The translations under genes were made by a program, and so were the position numbers. The notes beneath the pieces are model-generated. The model did no database searches. It saw only the letters and a list, made by a program, of their open reading frames with translations, and was not told the DNA's origin. 64,000 bases of DNA from Symbiodinium microadriaticum (Eukaryota; Sar; Dinophyceae; Suessiales; Symbiodiniaceae), in the NCBI GenBank assembly GCA_001939145.1, contig LSRX01000075.1, positions 1,016,884 through 1,080,883 of the forward strand, read 5' to 3'. Below are positions 9,447 through 18,223 of this stretch, one piece after another; the first letter of the stretch is position 1; every line of letters starts with the position of its first letter.

Positions 9447-10418
9447 TCACACGATTGGTGCCTGAATAAGCTCCTTCCACGCCCTTGGGGTGACAGATGG
9501 GGGAATCCTCAAAGCCTCTGCCTTTGCAACAGCCTGTTCCAGCGAGTTTTGGGGGCCTATCTGTTCCGCCAACTTGCAGTGCGGTCTACAGCTCTCAACA
9601 AGGGGCTTCTGATCGTCGCAAAAGAGCACTGGGAGAGTGTCCCTACACACGAGAGCCTTTTGTCTCTTGGAAGGAACTATAGCCACACCGAACCTTGAGC
9701 CTGCACGTCCCAGAGAACGCTGAAACTCGAAAGCCTGTCGCTGCAGATTTTCGCGTCTGGTTTGCGAGTGGGGCCCGTGTACTCCTATATAGGACAGGAT
9801 AAGCACTTCAACAAACACTGAAGTGTTCAAAAGCTCGCGAATGAATTTCTTTGAGGTCTGGGTGAAATTATCTTCGTGATCGTCCAACACACCGTGGTAA
9901 TCAAAGATAACTCTGTAGCTTGTTTCTACCGCAAGCGCTTTAGAGCGAGACTTAGCGGAAGAAGGCAAAGCTGGCTCAGCAGGTGCTAGCTTTCGCTTTT
10001 CCCTTGAACCAGAACTTGAGCCGAAACCACTACCGAACTCCAAAGCCAACCCGGAACCCTCAGAAGAAACCCCAGAACTTGCAGCCGAGGGAAGTGGCTC
10101 CAGCTGCTGCCCAGTCACCTCAGCTGCATCAAGCGACGGGGGGTTGCTACCTTCGGGGCGTCGAGGGGTCAGAACTACTACCTCCGAAGTACAAACCGGC
10201 CCTTCCGAAGTAGAACCCGCAGAACAACCCTCGAAACCACCCCCTACGAGCGTAGACTTAGCTTGACGTTTTTCCTCTGTCCAAGGCTCCTGTGGGACGT
10301 GCTCTCCACGAACTACTTTATTTTGCAATTCTTTCTTTCTGCGAGAGCTTTTGCCTCCCCGCTCTCTAATGCGGAAAGGCTGACCCGTAGAGTCAAGCTT
10401 AGCGGCTCGATCTGACAT
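9447..10418 (-). CDS. HAD-superfamily-like accessory ORF of the copia element
   Basis: A 323-residue ORF starting with ATG just inside the 5' LTR and ahead of gag. Residues 1-165 are basic, Ser/Gly-rich and disordered. Residues about 166-300 show the four HAD motifs in order: motif I VIFDYHGVLDD with the nucleophile at Asp173 but His175 where the second Asp normally sits; motif II VLILS ending in Ser209; a motif III Lys near 251-254; and motif IV LFCDD at Asp268-Asp269. HAD enzymes are mostly phosphatases. The D-x-H variant leaves activity open. It shares its frame with gag but ends in UGA 117 nt before the gag start, with a second in-frame UGA at 9372-9374. A role in healing RNA or DNA ends is only a guess. 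Known copia elements do not normally carry such an ORF. Confidence 0.75.
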   Translation of the reverse strand: MSDRAAKLDSTGQPFRIRERGGKSSRRKKELQNKVVRGEHVPQEPWTEEKRQAKSTLVGGGFEGCSAGSTSEGPVCTSEVVVLTPRRPEGSNPPSLDAAEVTGQQLEPLPSAASSGVSSEGSGLALEFGSGFGSSSGSREKRKLAPAEPALPSSAKSRSKALAVETSYRVIFDYHGVLDDHEDNFTQTSKKFIRELLNTSVFVEVLILSYIGVHGPHSQTRRENLQRQAFEFQRSLGRAGSRFGVAIVPSKRQKALVCRDTLPVLFCDDQKPLVESCRPHCKLAEQIGPQNSLEQAVAKAEALRIPPSVTPRAWKELIQAPIV

Positions 10419-10468
10419 ACACTCACAAGATCCCGAGAACCTTCCAGTGCAGTCAAGACCCAGAGCTT

Positions 10469-10482
10469 ACGGCTGATAACCA
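10469..10482 (-). promoter_or_regulatory. Putative primer-binding site
   Basis: Directly inside the 5' LTR the minus strand reads TGGTTATCAGCCG. It begins with TGG, as expected for pairing with a tRNA CCA end, and resembles the TGGTATCAGAGC initiator-Met site of many plant copia elements. The first T overlaps the LTR boundary by one base. Confidence 0.55.
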
Positions 10483-10589
10483 CGTGCTTCGAAGATCAGC
10501 GCCGGCATAGCACTTTTTTTATCTTGAGCCAAATGGCGGTCGCCACTCTGCTATGTGGCCCTACGCCCTACGTCCCTGAAACAACTCGT
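10482..10589 (-). repeat. 5' LTR of the copia element
   Basis: Partner of 1734-1841 with a single substitution. As the promoter-side LTR in the element's orientation it should hold the transcription start. The spliced-leader relic lies at 10523-10540. Confidence 0.9.
10523..10540 (-). promoter_or_regulatory. Spliced-leader relic in the 5' LTR
   Basis: The minus strand reads ACCGCCATTTGGCTCAAG. The conserved 3' part of the 22-nt dinoflagellate spliced leader is GCCATTTTGGCTCAAG. The LTR copy differs by loss of one T and, further 5', of about three bases. The identical segment is at 1775-1792 in the other LTR. Known: dinoflagellate nuclear mRNAs receive this leader by trans-splicing, and reinserted cDNAs keep relics of it. 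Inferred: the element captured a leader into the region copied between its LTRs. Confidence 0.8.
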
Positions 10590-10594
10590 AAACC

Positions 10595-10935
10595 AGAGCA
10601 ACATTTTACCAATTAGTTTGGTCCTATAAAAATCATGAGGTCTGACCATATGGGGGGCAGTGGGGGGAAATGAATGGTGAAATGGTGAATTGGTTTATGG
10701 GGTTGGGCCAAACTTGGTGAAACGGTGAACTGGTTTCTGGGCTTTATGGGCTAGGGCCAAGCTAACTGGTGAAATGGTGAAATAGTAATCTATGGGTTAC
10801 GGCCAAACCAATTGGTGAAATGGTTTATGGGTTCACACTTAGGGACAAATTAATTGGTGAAATGGTGTATTGGTGAGGGGTCCTGACCATATGGGGGCAA
10901 TGAACAGTGAAATGGTGAACCGGTTGAGGGGGTTT
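10595..10935. repeat. Host repeat, right arm (GGTGAAATGGTG units)
   Basis: Five or six degenerate units of about 45-60 bp start with GGTGAAATGGTGAA(C/T)TGGTTT and end with GGGCCAAAC(T)AATT. They are the reverse complement of the units at 1560-1728. Two copies of GACCATATGGGGG(C/G) at about 10645 and 10886 mark a longer internal period. Confidence 0.75.
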
Positions 10936-10974
10936 TGAAGGACAGCGAAGAAATCCAGGGGGATATATTATTAC

Positions 10975-11031
10975 ATATACACACATACACACATACATAC
11001 ATACATACATACATACATACATACATACATA
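10975..11031. repeat. CATA microsatellite
   Basis: A run of (CATA)n with CACA interruptions; all frames through it are artefacts. Confidence 0.9.
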
Positions 11032-12110
11032 CACAGAAAATATATACATCCGCACACATATATACATGCCAACAGTAACATTATGCTATGTCATTGTGTA
11101 TTTTATTGTCTTTTGTTGCATTATAGGTGCCGGGAGCTGGAGGGAGGGTGAAGAGGATGTTGGAGTTGTGAAAGGCGGGATTCAAAGAGGCGGGATTCAA
11201 ATGGTTTGTTGGTTGGGAGTTACTGGCGAAGTTGAAGCTACGGGGGGAACTTTTGCGTGGCCTAACTTAGGGTTTAGGGCACCTAGTTAGGGTCCAAGGC
11301 TTTCTCTTCACGTCGACCCGGCCGGTTGCTACTGGTGTCAGTGGTGCCATCACATATGGCCAAGATGTGGGTACATGTGTTAGTGACGAAAACATACATG
11401 TCTATCCATGCATAGAGAGGCCGGTGTAGGTAGCCAGGTATGCGTATATGTGTAATAACTTACTTCGATAAGCAGATACACATCCATGAAAAAAGGCAGC
11501 ATGCCCATGCTGCCGATGGAGATCCACGTATGCTGATCTACCGGTGTATGTCCCATGCATCTTCGGGTGTCTCATATCCGGCACCCATGCCTCGAAGGCT
11601 CGTGGCGGTCACCACCGCCACCGATGACTCCGACGCCGCCCAGGCTCGTCTGAGCTGCTTTGATGTGAGGAGTTGTTGGTTCTCTTCGGCTGCGGGGCTT
11701 TAACTTCACGCTTCTGCTCACAGATATCATACAATGATGTAGTTTCGACAGTGAGCTTACCCTAACCTCACGGCCTTTTGACCGCAAGTCTTTGGACTAA
11801 ATGTGAAAATTCTCGCTGCAGTCCTCCATGGTGCTCTCGTCTCGATTCTGCCCGCGAACCCTCAGCCCTAAAGCCTGGACTTAAGCGGAACCCCTAAAAC
11901 TGCATCCCCGCCATGTGCACGTCACAAGCGGGTTCTGGGATTGGGGTTCTTCGGGGCTTTTTCGGCTTGGGCTTGGGGGATTACGGCTTTACGGGTATGA
12001 GGGCTTTCGGGTTAAGTGACCACACTGAATGAGTCCCTACACCCCGAACTGCAAGAATCTAGTCGAAGCCCCTAAATCCAAAACCCCAGAGTATGCTAAA
12101 CTTTACATGG
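11032..12110. other. Intergenic stretch with degenerate telomere-like motifs
   Basis: It holds scattered TTTAGGG and CCCTAAA variants (about 11270 and 11865-12085) and no frame with a recognisable domain. No convincing exon was found. Confidence 0.5.
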
Positions 12111-12111
12111 C

Positions 12112-12206
12112 CAGTTCTCTAAATTAGGGTCCCTTTTTGGGGTCCCCAATATGGTACGGCAGCTTTATAAACAACACCCTAAAAGGAACCCTATTTTAGA
12201 GAACTG
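12112..12206. mobile_element. 95-bp hairpin element (introner/MITE-like)
   Basis: Terminal inverted repeats of about 26 bp: CAGTTCTCTAAATTAGGGTC at the left and its near-complement ending CCTATTTTAGAGAACTG at the right. Its minus-strand start lies nine bases inside the donor GTATGT of the candidate exon at 12216-12299, so the element forms the start of that intron. Related one-arm copies are at 37751-37784 and 38484-38520. Confidence 0.7.
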
Positions 12207-12215
12207 CTCACATAC

Positions 12216-12299
12216 AAGTAACGCATCGGCCAGGCTCCCTTCGTGCCAAGTCGCTCGGCGCGGCGCCGCACCGATGTCAAGAGAGTCTGAGGAAAAGGC
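12216..12299 (-). CDS. Candidate internal exon, 28 codons
   Basis: Acceptor ATGCAG|G at 12300 and canonical donor GTATGT from 12215. The 84-nt exon is open in phase 0-0 and reads AFSSDSLDIGAAPRR then ATWHEGSLADALL. The composition is protein-like. The family is unknown. The intron that follows is built on the hairpin element at 12112-12206. Confidence 0.5.
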
Positions 12300-13006
12300 C
12301 TGCATTTGAGGCGCTGGAGGGCGGGAGTTGGGTTTAGGGCTTCGGGTTTAGGGCACTGGGGCCGCATGGGCTGCTACGGCTTAGGATTTCATTACGATGA
12401 TACAGGAAAAGTTTTGGGCTAGGGTATCGGGCATCGTTTTTGTTATCACATTTTAGTTGTTTCATTTCTGTTTCGCAAGAACCTATCGAAACCCTCGCTA
12501 TGACTCTGACTGCAAATCATGCAAGGCTGGCAACTGTTGTGATGAATGGCACGATTGTCAGTTGTGAGCCATAAGTCATAAACTCTAAACCCGAACCCTA
12601 AACAGCATTCCACGATGACGACATGAAGCTCGTGATACTCGCAGACTTCCTTTGACGTATTTTGGCATTTTTGGTCCCAGTCCTGTTGTGAAATCAGACC
12701 CGAAGCAAAACCCTAAACCCAAAACCGCTTGGAATCTAACAGAGAAGGGCGGGTGCATGCGCGCGCCGCAGTACGTTAGCGCAATGCGGTTGAAGCGACC
12801 CGGACTCTAATGCGGGACCAAGCCAATCATCATTGCAATCTCGATGCTACCGGGGGGTCGGAAATTTCAAAATGGGGTCCCTCAGTGAAGGGGCCAAGTT
12901 TGAAGGATCGTGGTATGTGGCGTCTATGTAATAGGGGGCTTCCTTCTCGGAAACTCCCAAGGAGGCAGTAAGCAGGGCAAGGAACCAATGGGCCGAGCCT
13001 GGCCAG

Positions 13007-13065
13007 GTGATGCGAGGGGTTCTGCAGCAACGTATCCACCGTTTTCGGCAACGATGCGCAGAAAC
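13007..13065 (-). CDS. Candidate exon fragment
   Basis: Acceptor CATCAG|G at 13066. The frame reads FLRIVAENGGYVAAEPLAS. Telomere-like TTTAGGG lies just upstream on the minus strand. The 3' limit is uncertain and the frame stays open to about 12924. It could belong with the exon at 12216-12299. Confidence 0.35.
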
Positions 13066-14040
13066 CTGATGCAGCTTTGCGGCCCTAAACCCGAAGCCGG
13101 AAACCCTGCTCTTCGTCCTAGCCCTAAACCATAAGCCCTCTCCCAACAAGACCCGTATGTTGATTGCATCCTATATCATCCTATGCATCCGGTGTCTTCG
13201 CTACTGGAGGATACACATGCTATTCACGTTTGGTTGCTGGGTCTAACGACTGGGGAAGTTTGCGATTGTTCTTGCTTCTGCCATGGTCTCCTGCCTTTGA
13301 CAGTCGGCTGACTGCATGCAATGCTTTTGCCTGTGTGGTGGCATAAACAACAAGGGGTTTATCATGTACGCGACGCAAACATGTACAACCACCAGTTTTG
13401 CCTAGGTCTCCTACTCTCCTTTTCCAACGTGGAAAGTCTTTCCAGAATCTGGCTAGTGGCTTACTTGAAGTATAGGTCTTGTTTGGGTGTTTGCATGATG
13501 CTCCCAATGATCTTCGCATGTCGTTCCCGCAAAAATTATGAAGAGAGTTGTGGTTTTTTGTCTTCGTTCTACATCTGCATATTATGATAGCTTTCCTTAG
13601 CAACGAAGGAGTCTTGACGGGCTCGATATTACCTGCTCCGATGCTTCCTAGCCTGTGGGACCGACGAGATGGAGGACCTATTGCTACACCGTATGAACGG
13701 CGCAGTCAGCTTTTTTGGTCATGGCAATGTGGGACGACTTCTGCGACATGGCGGTGGACATGATTCGTTTATGCCCTGCTTTCTGGCCCTGCAACCCGAG
13801 CCCAAGTCCGTCTCCCCCGGATCCCCGAAAGGCAACACAAGCAATTAGCGGCACGAGCCATGGTAGCAGTGGCAGAAACAGCAATAGCCGAACCAGCAGC
13901 AGCGTCATAAACCGAACCACGTTCTACACCCGTAAACCCGTTCTATAGTTGCCGCCTCGTCTCTAATACACACACGGTTTAGAATAGAATATGCACGTAT
14001 GCGACTATGCAACTAATGCATCCATGTAGTTATGCCTGTG
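13066..14040. other. No supported gene
   Basis: Open frames on both strands overlap each other and have no recognisable domain. A few CCCTAAA variants occur near 13085-13130. Confidence 0.45.
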
Positions 14041-14042
14041 CA

Positions 14043-14336
14043 TGTGTGCATACATACATACATACATACATACATACATACATACATACATACATACATA
14101 CATTAATTACATTAATTACATTACATTACATTACATTGCATTACATTACATTACATTACATTACATTACATTACATTACATTACTACATACATACATACA
14201 TACATACATACATACATACATACATACATACATACATACATACATGCATACATACATGCATACATACATACATAGACATATGTAAATATAAATATATATA
14301 TATATATATATATAAGTGTATGTATATATATATATA

Positions 14337-14368
<32 letters not shown>

Positions 14369-14425
14369 CAATTATCTCTCTCTCTCTCTCTCGCTCTCTC
14401 TGTCTCTCTGTCTCTCTGTGTGCTT
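14043..14425. repeat. Compound microsatellite: CATA, ATTAC, CATA, TA, CT
   Basis: (CATA)n at about 14047-14103, (ATTAC)n at about 14104-14185, (CATA)n with CATG at about 14186-14280, TA runs at about 14290-14370 and CT at about 14374-14420. Long frames across it are artefacts. Confidence 0.95.
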
Positions 14426-14939
14426 GCTTACTTTGTTGCAAGAAGTGAGGGCTCTCAGGTCGCCGCCGTCCGCCCACGTAGGTCCGGCGGCCGGCTCGTG
14501 GGCCGTGATGCCACCGGACCACGGGGATGCCATCCTGTGGACTTTCTGGGCGCTTCATAAGAGTCGTCTTTAAAAAGGGTTTAGGGTTTAGGGGGGCGCT
14601 TCATCTATAAGAGTCTTATCTAAAAGGGCTTTGATGGAGACTTTAGAAGGTTCTATGACCGTCTTTTTTGGGGGGGTCGTATAGCGGAGGGTTTTAGGAG
14701 CATGTGCACGTGCATATAAGCCTATTGAGCATTTTGCAAGGGTTCCTAGTACGCTTCTGCTGCGGTTTGTGCTTCTGTACCGAAACCCCTGCACCCTAAA
14801 CAATGAACCTTCAGTTGGGTGAGGCATCGGAGGCATGGGCATCATGAGATCCAAGTTCCGGAGCAAGGCCCAGGCGATGGAAAGGGTTCATCCGGAGCAG
14901 ACTGACTGCCCTCCCAGACCGCACGAAGCCACCATCCAA
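14426..14939. other. No supported gene
   Basis: A GC-rich patch (14450-14560) and mixed sequence. One plus-strand frame from 14850 is weakly protein-like but overlaps the first satellite unit. Nothing firm can be called. Confidence 0.4.
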
Positions 14940-16012
14940 AACGAGATGACAACCACAAGCCACGTCGGTGCGAAAGACAAATTCATGCTGTCATCATGTT
15001 GCCTCGAGCCATTTGACTAACGGACCAACTGCAGAAACCGCCCATCAACACACGGCCACATGGGCTCAATTCTGTCTTCAAGCGTCCCTCGGGTATGCAT
15101 TAACAAGGCTAAGCGATGTTAACCTTCATTCCGTCCTGTGCAGTCCGCTGCAAATTGAGGTGCAGCCCGCAAGCGACGCCCCATCAGATCGTTGAAAGGA
15201 TCGAATCCACACCGTGACAACCACAGGCCACGTCGGTGCGAAAGACTAATTCATGCTGTCATCATGCTGCCGCATTTGACCAACTGCAGGTACTGTGCAT
15301 CAACATCCAGGCACATCAGGTAGATTCTTTCTTCAAGCGTCCCGCGGGCACGCGTCAGAAAGACTAATCGATTTTAACCTTCATCCTGTCCTGTGCAGAC
15401 TGACATCCAGTCCGCCGCAAACTGAGGTGCAGCCCGCAAGCGACGCCCCATCAGATCGTTGAAAGGATCGAATCCACACCGTGACAACCGCAGGCCACGT
15501 CGGTGCGAAAGACTAATTCATGCTGTCATCATGCTGCCGCATTTGACCAGCTGTACATCAATTTCCAAACACATCAAGTAAATTCGTTCATCATGCGTCC
15601 CGCAGGCACGTGTCAGAAAGACTAATCGATTTTAATCTTGATCCTAGATGGACATCAAGTCCGCCGCAACTCAAAGTCCAGTCCACAAGCGACGCCCCAT
15701 CAGATCGTTGAAAGGATCGAATCCACACCGTGACAACCACAGGCCACGTCGGTGCGAAAGACTAATTCATGCTGTCATCATGCTGCCGCATTTGACCAAC
15801 TGCAGATACTGTTCATCAACATCCAGGCACATCAGGTAGATTCTTTCTTCAAGCGTCCCGCGGGCACGCGTCAGAAAGACTAATCGATTTTAACCTTCAT
15901 CCTGTCCTGTGCAGACTGACATCCAGTCCACCGCAAACTGAGGTGCAGTCCGCAAGCGACGCCGCATCAGATCGTTTAAAGGATCGAATCCCCACCGTGA
16001 CAACCACAGAGT
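14940..16012. repeat. Tandem satellite, four units of about 249-267 bp
   Basis: Units start near 14940, 15187, 15454 and 15703, with a partial fifth from 15970. Each carries GATCGTTGAAAGGATCGAAT, GCCACGTCGGTGCGAAAGAC and TTCATGCTGTCATCATG. Units 2 and 4 (267 bp) resemble each other more than unit 3 (249 bp), a dimer-like higher-order pattern. Each unit contains GATCGAATC, which fits the RNA polymerase III B-box pattern GWTCRANNC, and a pyrimidine-rich stretch ending CTGTGCAG in most units. I saw no tRNA fold, 5S sequence or spliced leader in it. Confidence 0.9.
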
Positions 16013-17641
16013 TCAAGCCGTGGTGCTACTGCTTTCTGCTTTTTACTCATGCTAGTAAATATCATATTGTTAAGTCTTAGTTCGCAGATGCAATCAATTC
16101 AGCAGCTGTCCCTTTCCAAGTCTGCATGGCACCATGAGGCACAGAGGTCAACTGCAACGGGAACCGCGAAAGGCTCCCCGGGCATCTAGGATTCTGCAAT
16201 CACGATTGCAACTCCAGCTGAACCCGCAGCAACAAAGCACGCCTCTGAAGCTGTTCCCTGATGCGATACTGTGTGCTGCGACCGGTCAAAGTCCCACATC
16301 TCAGCCCGTCTGCCTGAGCAGTGAAGCCCAGCACAGTGCCCCGCCACGTCGAATCCTTGGACCCGGCACAAGTCAAGACATAGCAAGACGTCACGCATGC
16401 CGCGGCACTCGCAGGTCACCCGATCCAGGCAGTCGGAGCCGAGCCCGCGGCATCGTGATACCTGGAGCGACCCCAGGCCACGACAAAGAGAGCATGAACG
16501 ATTTTCATGCTGACATCGATGAGGGTTGAAGTCCAATGTTGTGCTTGCATGAAAATGCAAGCATGCTTCACGGCATGAGCCCCTACTTCGATCCTTCTGT
16601 TTGCACAACGTTTGCACTTTGTTGCACATTGTGCGGATGCCAGGAGTGTCTTAAGCACTATCTCGGATGCTTCAAATAAGATCACAGATGCACTAAACCC
16701 TTCTGTAACCCTTGATAGAGTAGCCCTTCAGAGTAACCCTTCATAGTGGTGCTCAAAACACTTGCATTTACGGCGTGTTTGCCGCGTTACACAACATGCT
16801 GCAGAAGTGTTTATGTCTTTGTGCGCGCATGCCCAAACCGCTGGCATTTGCAGCATTTCGCCACCATCCCGGCCACTTTATACCACATTCTGCACAAGGA
16901 TGTTTGACATTTGTGGCACAAGACGCACTGACATGCACTGACACAAGCTTTCATGCCTTGTGCGAACATCCCGAAACCACTGGTATAGTTGCAGCGAGTT
17001 TGCACTTTGCACAACATGGTGCACAACGATATGGCCATGGCGATGATGATGAAAATGCTACATTACATGTAGACTGGCTGAGCGAAGTCTTGTCCAACTT
17101 TCAATAGTTTCCGGTAGGCGCTACAACCCTGCTTTATCTGACAATCGTACCCAAACCTCGCTTTCCTACACTGTTAATTCAGACTGCACCGTAACTCATG
17201 GCGCTGTGCGCCTGCACCACTTGCAGAAACCAGAAACCCAAACTCTGCACTAAGCCGAGCTGCTCCACCACCTGGCTTTTGCACAAGGCCACGCCGCTGC
17301 AGTCGTGGGGGTCCTGCTCCCGAAGGGTCCAAGTACATAAGGAATATCTACTCTACCCTGAACCCAACTGCCTAATTGTTGGGTCCTTTGCGCCCGATAG
17401 CTCCTTTCGGGAATACCTGTCCTCGTAAGTTCCCCTTTGGTTTGGATCCATTTGGATTCAGCACATTCCCCTCGATTCCTCAATTGAAAGACCCTTAAGA
17501 ACAACCCGCCCGATCTCTCTCGGAAGGTCGACAATCGAGTTCGATCGCAGCAACACCTCGAAAATCCCAGTATGAAAAGCCTGATGTCCTGGTACCTAGA
17601 CCCTCCATCTACCCTAGACTCTAAACTCCCATTATTTGGGA

Positions 17642-17644
<3 letters not shown>
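16013..17644. other. No supported gene
   Basis: Internal imperfect repeats around 16540-17040 share TTGCACTTTG, ACATTGTGC and CCCAAACCGCTGGCATTTG-like words. The open frames on both strands are mutual shadows with biased His/Cys/Arg content and no known domain. Confidence 0.45.
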
Positions 17645-17678
<34 letters not shown>

Positions 17679-17724
17679 CCTCTTTAGGGTACACCTAAAC
17701 CCTAAACCTAAACCCTAAACCCTA
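17645..17724. repeat. TA run plus telomere-like CCCTAAA block
   Basis: TA dinucleotides at 17645-17676, then CCCTAAA-type repeats at 17694-17724. It precedes a GC-rich segment (17735-17840) that is followed by degenerate TTTAGGG-type sequence, the same layout seen around the candidate exons. Confidence 0.85.
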
Positions 17725-18223
17725 GCTAGATTTTCGACTCCATGGCTCTCCAGGGGCCTTCTCCGCGTGTTTCTTTGCACGGGGAGGAGTCTCGGAGGAC
17801 GACGCTGCCTTTTGGGATAGGGGCTGAAGACAAGCTCAAGGCTTTGGGTTTTCGGGGTTTTTTGGGGTTTCATGACTTTAAGGTGAGTAATTGTAGGGAA
17901 AAGTTAGGGTTCAAAACTTCGGGCTGCGCCTGGGAGATCGCAAGCAAAGCAGCGGGAGCAATGGGCAATATTCGCATGCATACACTCACGAACGTCACTC
18001 AGCATCTGTGCTGGTATTAGCTTTCGCGTTGTCGAATTCGCAGATTCGCACAAGTACTGGTCCTGGCAGTATGTGGTAACAAATATAATAGTAGTGGCAG
18101 TAGTAGGCGGCAGCCGCAGCAACAGTAGTAGCAGTGGCAGCAGCAATGGTGGTAGCGATCGTCGTCGTCGCGGTAGTTGTGGTGGTACTGGTGGCAGTAG
18201 TGGCAGAAGCGATAGCAGCAGCA

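Larger units (their letters stand above)
1734..10589 (-). mobile_element. Copia-type LTR retrotransposon, nearly intact
   Basis: An 8.9-kb element on the minus strand. Its direct terminal repeats of about 108 bp (1734-1841 and 10482-10589) differ at one position (CACTGTGCT versus CACTCTGCT), so insertion is recent. Flanking AAACC at 1729-1733 and 10590-10594 is a 5-bp target-site duplication; one more A also matches, so each end is certain to about 1 bp. In minus-strand order it holds a primer-binding site, a HAD-like ORF, gag, aspartic protease, integrase, reverse transcriptase, RNase H, a roughly 500-bp 3' untranslated region and a polypurine tract. The order protease-integrase-RT-RNase H defines Ty1/copia. 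One in-frame UGA splits the polyprotein. It is embedded in the host repeat at 1560-1728/10595-10935. Confidence 0.95.

Noticed and set aside
15187..15215. tRNA gene suggested by GGATCGAATCC
   Set aside because: No acceptor, D or anticodon arms can be drawn around it; only the B-box-like word is present.
14940..16012. CRISPR-like array
   Set aside because: Units are 250-270 bp with similarity along their whole length; there are no short repeats with unique spacers, and the genome is eukaryotic.
16134..16629. Overlapping ORFs of 131 and 147 codons on both strands
   Set aside because: They are mutual shadows in a GC-rich patch with no domain or splice support.
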